A stretch of DNA of 64,000 bases from Arbacia lixula (taxonomy: Eukaryota > Echinodermata > Echinoidea > Arbacioida > Arbaciidae). Positions 21,680 to 33,435 of this stretch are shown in pieces. The stretch is from contig OZ022591.1 in the NCBI GenBank assembly GCA_963669155.1, positions 18,585,385-18,649,384 of the forward strand, read 5' to 3'. The position numbers and the translations under genes were made by a program. Numbering within the stretch: position 1 is the stretch's first letter; every line of letters starts with the position of its first letter. The notes beneath the pieces were generated by a model. The model made no database searches. It worked only from the letters and a program-made list of their open reading frames with translations, and was not told the origin of the DNA.

Positions 21680-22455
21680 AAACAAGGGTCGGTGACAGGA
21701 TGCATGCAAACACAACAAAAAAAGTAAGATCCCCCCCCCCCCCCCCCCCACCCTAAGCAAAAAAGCACAGCTTTTTATCGAAGAGGCTTTGGGCAAAATA
21801 ATTTGGCAGGATTGTTCCTTAACTTATTGACTAACTTAAATGTGTGAAAATCACATTAATCCAATTAGTCATGCATGAGTGGGCAACTTTTAAAGTAGAA
21901 AATGTCACTTTTCAAAAGTCATAAGGGTAATTTTGGGTTTCTGTCATATGGATTTTTGATGAATTCCATTTCTGGTGCATAATTTATGTCCTTTCAATGT
22001 TTATCATCCATCTCTCGATGCACTTTCAAAACACCTTTCCCGACCACTGATCTCCCCACTACTTAGTGTAGAGATCAGTGATCCCGACAAGTTCACCCAT
22101 TGTTCTGGCTGAGTGAGCACCGTTTAACAAATAAATCCCTCTTGAATTTGAAACTTTTCAAAACCCTTTATTTCGGTGAAAAAATAAAACTCTGAATATC
22201 TTGACAAAGATGTAACATGACCTGTTATGTAAACGTAAGAAGTCATTTTCGTGTCATGGTTGAGTGAAAACACTTTAAAAATCGCACAAGAAATGCCAAT
22301 TTGTGACTTTTGAAAAGTAACATTTTTGCCTTAAAACAAATGTTCCTTGTGTTTTCAACGAATTTTTACAAGATAACACCTGCTGTCTGTACTAAAAGTA
22401 GTAGCTGGTAACGTGTATACGGAAGCCGTGTTGTGTATACACAATATACAGTAAC
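21680..22455. other. Intergenic stretch
   Basis: Contains a run of about 23 C near 21,729. Weak inverse similarity between GTAGAAAATGTCACTTTTC near 21,895 and GTGACTTTTGAAAAGTAACA near 22,303 suggests another old palindromic element. No gene seen. Confidence 0.45.
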
Positions 22456-22459
22456 GCCC

Positions 22460-22509
22460 TACTGTATATGTTTGATTCTCTCTCTGTCTCTGTCTCTCTC
22501 TCTGTCTCC

Positions 22510-22555
<46 letters not shown>

Positions 22556-22740
22556 GTCTCTCTGTTTCTCTGTCTCTCTGTCTCTCTGTCTGTCTGTCTC
22601 TCTCCCTCTCTATCGCTTTGTCTCTCTCTCTCTGCCTCTCTGTCTCTTTCTGCCTTTCTTTTCACCCAGCCACCTCCACTCCATCTTACCCCCCCCCCCT
22701 CTCTCTCTCTCTATCTTCCTCTCTCACTCTCTCTTTCAAT
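22460..22740. repeat. (TC)n/(TCTG)n microsatellite
   Basis: Long CT-rich run with TCTG interruptions and a C-run near 22,690. Long Ser/Leu-rich frames here are artefacts of the repeat. Confidence 0.95.
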
Positions 22741-23999
22741 CTATCATTCTCATTCACTTCACTTTGTTTTCCTTCGGCTGTCTATCTCACACTCTTGCTT
22801 TCTCTCACTTTCCCCTCTTCTCTTCTTCTTTCGTTCAGCTTTTCTACAATTCTTCTTTTTACTTTAATTTCACTGTACAGAGAAATATCTTAATTTTCCT
22901 TTCATCCTCTTCTCCTTCATATAAACACAAACAAATTAATGAAGACGACGGAGAAAAAAAAAGTTTATCATAGTTTGGTTAACTTAGACTTTGTTCAATT
23001 GATCAAGAATCGGGAACTTTCCTTTTCCGGCATCTTCATTAATTCTGTTTGTGTTTACATTAAAAAAAAATGCAAATTTGCATTTTCAGCGCTATCGCAA
23101 CCTCATATAATTTTCCTAAAGGGACAGCTAGTTCACCCTGAAATTAGTTTGTTTTCAATAAAGACACAAGGAAGAAACATCATTAGTGAAGGTTTGACAA
23201 AAATCGGTCAAAGGAAAAGGAAGTTATTTGATTTTACAATTTTGATTTAGTGACGTTACGTGCGAGGTGCTCTCCGATATGTTGTGTACAGAATAATTAC
23301 ATAGCTCGCTCTTTTCTGTTTTTGATAACAGACTAATTTTTTCCCACACAAGTATGTGTGTAAAAATGTATTTTGAATGATGTATCAAATGCACAGGTGC
23401 AACGGTGCATATATTTTTGAGAACATGCACATTTTCGAAATAAACTGTGCATAACATATCGTCGGCCTTATGCCAGAAGGGCCTTAACTGTTTTTGGCCA
23501 TTCCGAGATAATCGCGTTTAAAGTTTTGGCCTCTCTGAAAATTTAAATTGTGTGGTCGTGTATTTGTTTTTGAAGTCAATTTCGATAAATGTGTTAAGTT
23601 ATCAAGTTTTACATGATATACTCTAAATTTGTTGCAAAATATTCAGAGGTTTTTATGCTATGTACAAAAAACACGTTAGGGGCGTTCTGGCATGTGGCTT
23701 GAATGTAGCGCATTTGTGCCAGAAGGGCCGTAACGCAGGCCCGCGCGCGATATCGCCCTTCTGGCATAAGGCTTATTTGCGCGTATCTCTGCCAAAAGGG
23801 CCGTAACAGTGTGATGCGCACGTTAGGGGCCATTTGGCATACAGAAATTTGAACTACAGGCGATGAATTTATTATGCTCGAAGGCCTATTGTAATGCAGC
23901 TGCATTGCAGGCAGTGAAAACTACACTTTTATACGTGTATTGAAGTATTGTATTATGGAGGGGGACATTTTCTTGATAAAGATTTGGAGGGGGGGGGGG

Positions 24000-26900
24000 G
24001 GGTTCATGCCAATTTACCACTCTATTTCATTCATTTCTTCACTTACACTCTTACAATGACTCTACACATATCTTCTCCCGTTCTTTATTCACTTTCTCAA
24101 CATATACTCTCTGTCTTTGCATCACGATTCACATCTCTTTTGTGTTTCACAAGTACTTATTAAATAATTATCCGATCTCTGTATTGCTCTTCTAAGAAAA
24201 TCTTGTGATTTTAGTGTAATACAATAAGGTTGATGATGATCATGATGATGAAGACGAAGATGATCAAGTAGTATCATGATATTGATACTATTTTTTTTAA
24301 ATTATCATTACATGTATTAGTGTTTCTATGTTCTAGTTAACAACCTCCACAGAGAGCTGAAATTTCACTGGAATTGATAAGTATCTTCTTTCTTCATAAA
24401 AAATAAAGTCCCTTAAATAGTCATAATTTGTAGTTGCTTCCCTTCGCATCTCACAGTGCATGCAGTTTACAAAAGCAAATACATGTATCACATTTTGTTC
24501 ACTATTGTATCTTAATCAATTTAGCTACATGAGACACAATATACATCACATAAAAACCAATATATATTTTTAAAAAGTTTATTAAATTAATTTCAATAGC
24601 GACCAATTCGTTAGCATTTCATTAATCCATACTTTAAAATCGAGCATCGCTTTTCATACCCGTATATCAGGATAAGGAATTTTGTTTCAAATATTTCATT
24701 TTAATCATATTAGAGCTTAATAATTTTATAAAAATATTATAATTGTAACGTACATACATGTAATATTAAGAATTACTTTAACAATTCGTTTGATACACAT
24801 GTAATTTTTCATAAATCTTTCACTTTATTATTAACTTTCATTAATAGCTGGATAAACATATTATGTCAAGTATCTCCAATCAATTGCAAGATCTTCGGGC
24901 GTAATAGACAATATAATTTCATCACCATGACATGATATACTACAAAACAGTTTTCACTTACAAATAGTCACTTCACAATCCTTTAATAGTTTCTTTAATT
25001 TGGTAACTGTAAAAAAAAATAGCAGTGAAAACAGAAATCAAATAAATCTCCCGTATTAGCGTACATTTGAGTGAGACAGAACAAACAAGATGAAAGAAAG
25101 GAAGAACAGCGGAGAGAAAGGAGACAAAAAGAAAAAGAGAATAGTTGGGTGCATACAATGAAATTATAGTATTTTTTTTCATTGAAAGATTTAACAAATC
25201 ACAACATAATAGAAACTAGTATACGGCACGATTCATTGAAAATTTCCACTGATTAACATGAATGTACACTGTGATACCTGTACTATGTAATAATAACTCA
25301 TTACTGGAGAAAAATGGCTTGTAAGAATTAGAAATTGACAGCAATTGATATTTTGTGAAATGATGAAATGTCGAGAACTAGAGCAAGATGATTACTTCAT
25401 GAACACATTTCTCAGAGGTAATTTATGTGAAAATACATGTACTTCTCATTTCAAGTATTCCTCTGCAATAAACCAGATCTCTTTTTAGTCTCATGTTTCT
25501 AAAGAATAATACAAATGAAAAACCTCAAAGATGTAACAATGATGATAATGTATCTTGTTTCTTTCCCAATGCACCTCTTTGAATGAATCATTACAAAGCT
25601 CCATGTGGTTATGGAAACTCAGAAAGGATGAAATAATAAAGCCCAACGATCGAGCTATGGTAATCTTCTTTTGTTTGCTTTTTGTCTAGATTTAATTCAA
25701 ATTAAAATAGATGATAATGAATGAAATCACATATAACAAGATTAATCAAATTAAGCTAATTTACAATTTATGCTGTAATAATACTCTGGCTTGATGAGAA
25801 AATGGGGAAAATGCACATACATATAATTTGGAATATCTCTTGCCAATATATTTGTTTTGCAAGGTACATTCATCCTTATAAAAAAGTAACCTCAGTTTAT
25901 ATTGAATATTGATAAATATAAAAAGATTAAGCATTTCTAACCCAACGCCCTCTCTCTTTCTCTCAGCTCTCATACATGATGTTAAAAGTGAGTTTTATCC
26001 TAACAAATGAACATCTGTGACTGTTTCTGTAACTATCTTCACAGAAAGTCCTGCAAAGTTGGGATGTCATGTATATGTTTTAAGGATCATTATGTTTCAG
26101 TGTCTAATGAGCAGAAATTGAAAACTCTTTGAAGAAGAAAACATGATTTATAATGCACTTTGTAGTGTGCATAATTATGTGATTTTAAGTACATGTAATA
26201 TGTTTCACTTGGTTGGAAGGTTTCTTCTCTTTGTTTTGAAAGAAGACAATAATTTTATTCCATTCATGACTTGAGCAGTCAATGAAGCATTTCATTAAAA
26301 AAATGTAAAAGGAATGAAACTACATATTATTAACATCAATATATCTATTACAAAGCATATGTAAGAAATCTTATCTACAACATATTTTTAATGCGTTTCG
26401 TCCATCTAATTATTTATAGAGAAGTATCCTTGTGTAGTCTGTTTACGTAATTAACACATTAGAGGCTAGATATTAAATTGAAGGCCAGGGTAGATCTAGA
26501 AACCATTACATGCATAAAAAGAATCATTCTAACACAATTCTAGGACATGACTTTCTTAACATGTTCAAACCATAGCAAGGACAAGCACTGAATACACTTA
26601 TGTTTAGTTTTGTATCACTGGTTCATTAAGAGTTCTCATCAGTTCCCAGTAAAAGAACTACATAAGATCATTAAGATATTTACTAAAGACACATCCATGC
26701 TAGCCTTATAATATGACAGAATACACTGTTTATATCAGACTTGAAATATTTGTGGAAACGGATGACTGCCATTACAAAAAAAACATTCCATTACTGAGCC
26801 AGCACTCAGGCATAAAGGATCTTAAAGGAAGCAAAAGTGCCTTTGCAGATTGACAACCAAACACACCATCCCCAACCCCACCTCCTGATAATGGTACCTA

Positions 26901-27190
26901 ATTTTAGAAAGGGGAAAAGGAAACTTAATATCAATTACCGCATTGTTTTTCGATTATTCCACTAATGATATTGAAAATACTCATTTTCTTAATACAATTT
27001 TGTAAGTCCTTTTTTTATAATGAAAACATTTTATTTAAATTTTTACCTGTGCCAAAGGCGTGCAATCATCACCAATGTAATATCATCCCTCTTCAGTTGC
27101 GCCACTGGAATATCTTATTACAGGATCTATTACAGGAGCTGTTGTTTTTACTTTGTGCCAGTGTGTTGTGCTAACTGGGTGGAAAGGCTA
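24000..27190. other. AT-rich interior of the 5.2 kb element
   Basis: About 3.2 kb with no open frame of recognisable content and no RNA gene seen. A short GAT/GATGAAGAC run lies near 24,230. Confidence 0.5.
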
Positions 27191-27193
27191 GTC

Positions 27194-27545
27194 CTATGGG
27201 TGGACATACTGTAGTGCAGACCAGAACTTAACCAACTTTGTCTTGAAGTTGTCTATTGTTGGTGCTGCAACTATTTCTGCTGGGTATGAGTTCCAGTAAT
27301 CTACTACTCTGGCATTGAAAATATTCTGCCTAACTTTTAACCTGCTTCTCCTTACATTCAATTTGTAGAGGTGACCACGAGTTGTCTGAGAAGGAGCAGA
27401 TGTGAAGAACATGCAAGTTGAATATGTTGATGCCATGGATGATATTGTGGACGAAGAAGATGCATCATCCGATGTCTTGTAGTCCTAGTACTAGTCCGCT
27501 TGACAAAGAGATCTGTGTCAGGATCCATTTCCCTTGGATACAAAC
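27194..27545 (-). pseudogene. LINE reverse-transcriptase C-terminal fragment (CR1/L2-like)
   Basis: The minus strand encodes TRGHLYKLNVRRSRLKVRQN then IFNARVVDYWNSYPAEIVAA, the typical end of CR1/L2-type LINE proteins (TRGH...R..FF..R....WN.LP). Related residues TDLFVKRTSTRTTRH lie just upstream in another frame. It is 5'-truncated and broken. Confidence 0.75.
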
Positions 27546-28841
27546 AAAAAAACACAGAATATTATATTTTTATCTTGATATTGTTATCTTTTTGTGTAAT
27601 TTAGAATTTAAAAGGCAAATAAACATACAGATTATTCATTTCCTATTTCCTAACTGTTTTATCATGAAATAAAATAAAAAGACATGAAATGCAAAGGAAG
27701 GAATGACATCAGATATGGTATAGAGCAGGTCAGACTAAACCTATGAGTTAAGAAATGATATCCCATAAAATCAAGATCAAACTGCACATTGTAGTAGTAG
27801 GGCTTAGTACCATCAAACTTCAGAGTAGCTTTGGATTAATAATCAAAAACTTGCTGAAGTCTAAAATGATAGGCATGAGTCATCTAGTCCTGTCATCAAA
27901 CCTCTATCTAAATCTAGCTACGCTTTATTTTAGACTGTCTATAGACAGTAGACTCTAGACTTTTCCAGTGGCAGGAACTAGTCTAGACTAGGCCCAATTC
28001 ATATCAATCGAAACACTATTCAAAACACAAGTATACATAATACAATACAAAATAATCAGAACAAACATATATCATGAATTAAGCTCATGAATTCTGAGTG
28101 ACATTTAAGTTAGGTATGTAACTGTGAAGGCCCTATGCATGAATTGCGAGTGACACCTGAAATACGCGTATGTCAATGCATGGGACTGTAATAAAATTAA
28201 CAACGAAAGAGGTGTCCTAAATGTACGATTTATGAACATTTACTTCACCAACAACTGCATTATATTAATAAAAATACTCATATAGAAAAACTACTTACAT
28301 GTGGTGATTTTTGAAGACATTGATGGACGTTACATCAGTTTTATCAATGTTTGGGGCCTTCTGGCAAGTCAAATGTGCTGCGAAACAAAACAATATCCTT
28401 GTGCCAGAAGGGCGCTAACTGCGATAACGGCAGGTTAGGGCCCTTTTGGCATAACGCCGCGTATGTTACGGCCCTTCTGGCGTAACAAAAACGAGAGTTT
28501 ACGCATTAGGGCTTTTTGGAATTCATAATTATCTTCATAAATAGATCGAATTTCAACAAGTGAAGCACATCATTTTAAAGAGAATCTTGAGACCTACAAG
28601 ATGATGTGAATAACTCAATACCCCCCAAAATCGGGTTAAGGCCCTTTTGGCATAAGGCCGACGATATGGGGGACCTCGCACGTGATGTCACAATATCAAA
28701 ACTTTCTCTTCATTTAACGGTTTCCATCGAATCTTCACTAATATGTTCTTTCGTGAGTTTCCTTTCATTGAAAGAAAACATAATTTCAGGGTGAACTACA
28801 CATGTATCTTTTTACTATGGTTAATGGGTCTTTCACCTTTT

Positions 28842-29207
28842 TAGAGACAGGTTCTGACATAATCATTTATCACTTTTCCTGTAATAATTCTTGGAATGTT
28901 TAACAAGGTTTTCACTTTTGGACAAATTTGGACCACAAAATGTGTGTTTATGAGATAATTAATTCAGAACACAACAATGACCATTGTGTATCAAACCTGT
29001 TAATCCACCAGCAAAGTTCCATCACAGTGTCCTTAATACCGCGTGACGCTAATTCTTGCATTGCGAGCACAACGACAAAAGTGAATTTATTATCTGATAC
29101 ACACACATTTTCAGATCCCACTTTGCCCAAAAGTGAATATCTCATTAAATATTCCAAGGATCATTACAATAAAAGTAATTGATGAAATGTCACAAAACCT
29201 GTCTCTA
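28842..29207. mobile_element. MITE with TAGAGACAGG ends
   Basis: Left end TAGAGACAGGTTCTGACAT; right end ATGTCACAAAACCTGTCTCTA is its approximate inverse. 366 bp. The short frame on the minus strand inside it is not recognisable. Confidence 0.7.
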
Positions 29208-29311
29208 AAAGAAATGACATCCCTTGCCTTCATGTTGTGTTAATTTCAGCGTGATGTGAGTTGAAACTTATTTGTTATTCTTTTGTGCCAATTTTTTTAA
29301 ACACTTAGTAT

Positions 29312-29541
29312 AAGCAACTTAACCGCTTCCCGAGGAGTATCCGCTGCACAATATCGGCGTTGGATTACGATCATTCATGTAATTCTTCCACCTCCTACCA
29401 GGTACCCATTTATACTCCTGGGTGGAGATCAACAATGTGGATAAAGTATCTTGCTGAAGGCCACAAGTAGAAGTATGAGTGGGATCGAACATGGGACCTC
29501 GAGATCTTTAGTCACAGTTCACAACCACTACACCACGAAAC
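29312..29541 (-). mobile_element. tRNA-derived SINE
   Basis: Read on the minus strand, it starts with a tRNA-like head: A box TGGTGTAGTGGTT, B box GTTCGATCCCA. It continues into a body containing CACCCAGGAGTATAAATGGG and TACCTGGTAGG. The head lacks a foldable tRNA, so this is a SINE rather than a tRNA gene. Confidence 0.75.
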
Positions 29542-29694
29542 TTATCGTTCTCACTTTCTCTATCTCGCCTCTCCTTTTATCTCTTTTATCACCATATATT
29601 TCAGCAGAACAATATTGTGATTTCAGGGTGGGTGTCATGTGATAAATTTGTTTATGTTTTCACTGCACAATATCACTTAACACACAACAAAAAA

Positions 29695-31800
29695 TTGGTT
29701 TATTTTTTATTTGGGTATGAAGCTGCCATGGTTCTAATCTAATTTAACTTACCGACCCGATAGCTACACGTTTTTAAAAGAAACAAATTCCGGTGGGGTC
29801 TGTCTTGATATATTAGATGTAAATTATACCATTGAACATTTTACCAATCTATAAGTAAACTCTTCTGTATGACATGCAATAGGGCAATATGAGATATATT
29901 ATTATTATAGCACTATAACCCTTGAATGAGTTATGTTCTCCTTTCATAAGTTGCAGTCACTAGGAAATGCAATACAGTGTACATGAAGTAAAGAATCATT
30001 CACGTTAAACCTGGAATAGGGCCAGGTTAATCATAACGAAGTCACAACATCTACACATACTGATTAATGGAATCACAAGATAAAATCTAGTGTTTGTGAT
30101 TCTGGACCACAGTATTGAGTCCCTTTAGCAGGATTTTTTTTAAATAAAATATTAACGATTACTAGCTATTGAGCACTTGTTTATAAATGACCATGCCAGA
30201 GAATTGACAGCTAGTATTTTCATGTAGTTTGACTATTTATTAAGCTTCGATTGAGCAGTCACTTTTGAAATGCTTTTTTCGCAACATAAATGTATTATGT
30301 AAAGAAATCTCAAAGACATCAATACAATAGATATAGAACATACACATTTCATGAGACTTCAAACAGTGGACAATGCACATTTTAGCATGTTGAACTTTTA
30401 TTCAAACTGCACTAGCAGTGTAAAGAAAAGTATTCAGAAATTTGTGAACATATCTGATAATAATCAAGCTATACAAATGAAAGTACAACATGTACATGTA
30501 AAACAAAGAGAATCTGATCAGTAAACCACATACCATAGATACAGCTTGTCCCCCAAAAAGATTACAACAGCACTGTCCGCAACAATAACTTTAAAGATAT
30601 TTCCTTCATTTTGCAAAAAAAAAAACCCTTTTCGATTTGCTTCTGTGGTCATGGAGAATGGGGATCTTTTGCCAATCATGTCCAATGTCCATTCCTTCTA
30701 GATTTTGTAAGGAAACATGTTGTCCATTGTGTTCACGCTCTACGATTGAAATTGTTTCATACTGCAAAAAATGTCAATCTGACAACATAGATAATGAAAT
30801 AAATGAAGTAAAAGAAAATAATATTTCTATATAAAGTTATGCACAGAATGTGAATTCCTTTGTGAGTTGCCCCGACAGTTGTTCGTAAAATATTTCCATT
30901 CATTTCGGTGCCAAGAGCATCCAAGTGTCAGATTTGGGAGGAAATGGACACAAGACATAACTGACATAAGATCCTCATTCTCCATGAACATTGAAGCAAA
31001 TCGAATAGAGTTTTTTGCAAAATGCAGGTAATAAGCTATAGTTTCATACCCTGAAATATCATTCTGATTTACTAGCTTGAAAGTTATCGTTTCGGAAAGT
31101 GCCATTGTAATTTTTATTAGGACATGCTGTACTAGGCACCTGGGATGAACTTCCCTGCGAACTACAATCCATTGTAATCAGTAATTGCAAGCAATGTGTA
31201 TGAGCACATTGAGTTCATTGCATTTTGTTGCAATAACTAGAAACTTGATATCAAGCTCATCTATATGTTTCTGTCATGTGCAAGAGAAAGTGGACTTCCA
31301 CAGCAATTCTTTCTTTTAAGATAGGGTAGCCATTTTGCAGGTCCAAAAAATCAATCTGGTAAAAAAAAAACACAAAAATGGAAGATAATACTACATGTAT
31401 TAAGGAACTTCCCTCCCAATATTATATGGAAATGGAAACTTGACTTTGAGAAGAATTATATTGATTGTTTGATTGCGAACAACTTTTGGGCGGGTCGCCT
31501 AGAACCTAGCCGTTTCTGTAACCTAGTGACTGGAGACTGTAACAGGGCACATTGCGCCTCTCTGCTCTGTGGTGATACGCTGAAGCCATGGGCACATCAG
31601 GCGCGATGCCGATGACAAAAACTTTTTTACTTGGGTATAAAAGTGCCATGGCTTTAATTTAATTTACGGACACGAAAGCTGAATGTTTTTAAAAGAAACA
31701 AATGACTGTTGGGGTCTTCCTTGGTATATCAGATGTGTTTCATACTATTGATCACAACATTTTATCAATCTATCAGTAAAATATATTTGTATTACGAGAT
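29695..31800. repeat. Pair of diverged direct repeats 1.9 kb apart
   Basis: 29,695-29,870 and 31,625-31,800 share GCCATGG, TTTTTAAAAGAAACAAAT and related words in the same orientation, with roughly 70 percent similarity by eye. They could be the edges of an old insertion or a segmental duplication. Class not determined. Confidence 0.5.
30600..31105. repeat. Inverted pair of a protein-like fragment
   Basis: On the plus strand near 30,615-30,705 a frame reads FRFASVVMENGDLLPIMSNV. On the minus strand near 30,930-31,030 another reads IRFASMFMENEDLMSVMSCV. Both are preceded by HFAK. The conserved peptide in two inverted copies suggests a multicopy coding sequence. The longer minus-strand frame is 30,827-31,105. 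Family unknown. Confidence 0.5.
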
Positions 31801-32114
31801 ACGCGATAACACTGTGCGGTGCAACATGGTACATGAATATTGACTACGGTTGATATGAAATGGGGCATTTTTCATTTTTCCTGACAAGGTTGGTGAAGCT
31901 ATGATGGTGAGATTTCACCCACATTCTCGTTAGGGTAAACTACTGATTCCTGCAGAGTTTCATGACTTTTGCAATGGGCATCCCTGACTTGAAATATGAG
32001 AAACAGAAGTGGCAAAGACCACTGAAGCTATAATCAATGGAGAGCCATTCTACTGTGACCATGCCTTCCATTCCAGTTTGCTTGGGGATACCAAATCAAA
32101 ATAGTCTATCTATC

Positions 32115-33005
32115 TACCTAGGCTATTTCTCTCCACTGCTGAAGGAAGGCCTCCTTACCATTTTTCCATTTTGATCTATCTTGTGCCGTTCGTTTCCATG
32201 TCATACTACCATATTCTCTAATATGCTTTTCATACTGGCAAAAATTAGCCCCGTACTATCCTTAGCCCCGTACTATCCCTAGCCCCGTACTATTTTTTGA
32301 AGCTTTTCACACTGGCATTTCTTAGCCCCGTACTATTTCTTAAGCCCGACTAGCTGTTCTCACTCGAAATCGTTAGCCCCGGACTTTCTCGACAGCTTAT
32401 GAATATTTATGAGTGTACGTCTTGCACATCGGCTCTTTACCACTACGCATCAAGGTCACTCGCCCGTCGGGCCTTATCTGATTGGTCTCGGCTTTTTCGG
32501 CCTTGAGAGCTGACACCGCATTTCCTTAGCCCCGTACTATTTTTCGTTTCTGTTTACACTGGCGCTCTTAGCCCCGGACTATTTGGCTTGGCCCTGCAAA
32601 TTGCGGTGTTAGCCCTGCTTTTTTGCAGGGCCAAGTAATCCCGGATTATTGCTGGGGCTAGCCTACTTTGGTAAAAACCAATGTGAACAGAAAGAGGTCT
32701 AAGCTTAGCCCCGTACTATAGGTGGGGTTAAGCCCCCCCCCCCCCCCCCTCCCCTTAGCCCCACCTATAGTACGGGGCTAAGGAAATTTTTGCCAGTGTG
32801 AAAAGCATATAATATCGTCAATCCACCTCCTACTTTGCCTGCCTCTTCTTCTGGTGTAGGCTCTGGGGGTCCAGATGGTTAATTTATATGTCCATCTATC
32901 ATCTTTCCTCCTGGCCAGATGACCAGCCCACCTCCGTTTCTTCGATTTAATTTCCTGTACTATGTCCCGTACTTTGGTTTTCTTTCTCAAATCCTGGTTT
33001 CTAAC
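32115..33005 (-). pseudogene. LINE C-terminal fragment split by an insertion
   Basis: The minus strand encodes RKKTKVRDIVQEIKSKKRRW, then AGHLARRKDDRWTY and RRGRQSRRWIDDI. After a 588-bp insertion it resumes with REYGSMTWKRTAQDRSKWK and LQQWREIA-stop. This is the typical tail of many APE-type LINE proteins. Only the 3' end of the element is present. Confidence 0.85.
32222..32809. mobile_element. Harbinger-like element with TTAGCCCCGTACTAT repeats
   Basis: Starts TATGCTTTTCATACTGGC and ends with the inverse GCCAGTGTGAAAAGCATA, flanked by TAA (32,219-21 and 32,810-12) as in PIF/Harbinger elements. TTAGCCCCGTACTAT or close variants recur about seven times inside, in both orientations. Removing it with one TAA restores the surrounding LINE reading frame (DDI-REYG). 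Confidence 0.85.
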
Positions 33006-33111
33006 TTTGTCCCTCTTTGTAACATGGTAACATCATTGAAATTAAACAAAACTTGGATCCAGCGATGAAGGCAGAAAATCAATGTTCCACTGGTAATTAA
33101 ATGCCATGCAT

Positions 33112-33219
33112 AGCATTGGAGGTTGAGGATTTCTTCTACATGTACGTCCATCTGAAGAAATAATGCATAGCATTGGAGGTTGAGGATTTCTTCTACATGT
33201 ACGTCCATCTGAAGAAATA
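33112..33219. repeat. 54-bp tandem duplication
   Basis: GCATAGCATTGGAGGTTGAG and the following bases, through ACGTCCATCTGAAGAAAT, occur twice in a row. Confidence 0.9.
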
Positions 33220-33256
33220 CCAAGAACACCTCAGGCAGCTCCATTTCAAGGACCTG

Positions 33257-33435
33257 GGGGTGTTTCACCAAGCTGTTCGTAAGTTAAGAATGACTTTACA
33301 AATGACTGGTGATCCCTTCTTGTGCTAAATCAGATTCTCAATGAACAAAGTGTGGTATCGCATTCAGCACAAGAAGGGATCACCAGTTGTTCGTAAAGTC
33401 GTTCGCAACTTACGAACAGCTTGGTGAAACACCCC
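33257..33435. mobile_element. MITE of the GGTGTTTCACC family (copy 3)
   Basis: Best-preserved copy: GGGTGTTTCACCAAGCTGTT at the left and its inverse AACAGCTTGGTGAAACACCC at the right, about 179 bp. The arms include TTCTTGTGCTAAATCAG. Confidence 0.88.

Larger units (their letters stand above)
23460..28663. mobile_element. 5.2 kb DNA element with repeated GCCAGAAGGGCC ends
   Basis: Inverted ends CGTCGGCCTTATGCCAGAAG and CTTTTGGCATAAGGCCGACG, flanked by ATAT on both sides. Variants of GCCAGAAGGGCCGTAAC recur several times within about 400 bases of each end, in both orientations. No transposase frame was found in the AT-rich interior, so it appears non-autonomous. It also carries a LINE 3' fragment near 27.2-27.5 kb. 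Confidence 0.8.
23118..28815. mobile_element. GGGAGAGC-family MITE (copy 2), split by a 5.2 kb insertion
   Basis: The left half (23,118-23,459) and right half (28,664 to about 28,815) together form one MITE of the 11,316 family. The halves are separated by the element at 23,460-28,663, which duplicated ATAT at the site. Confidence 0.8.

Noticed and set aside
22433-22893. Overlapping 140-codon Ser/Leu-rich frames
   Set aside because: Pure (TC)n repeat translation with no start context or homology.
28948-29157. 69-codon minus-strand frame
   Set aside because: It lies wholly inside an inverted-repeat MITE and matches no family I know.
29479-29541. Possible tRNA gene on the minus strand
   Set aside because: Same reasoning; the head continues into a SINE body.
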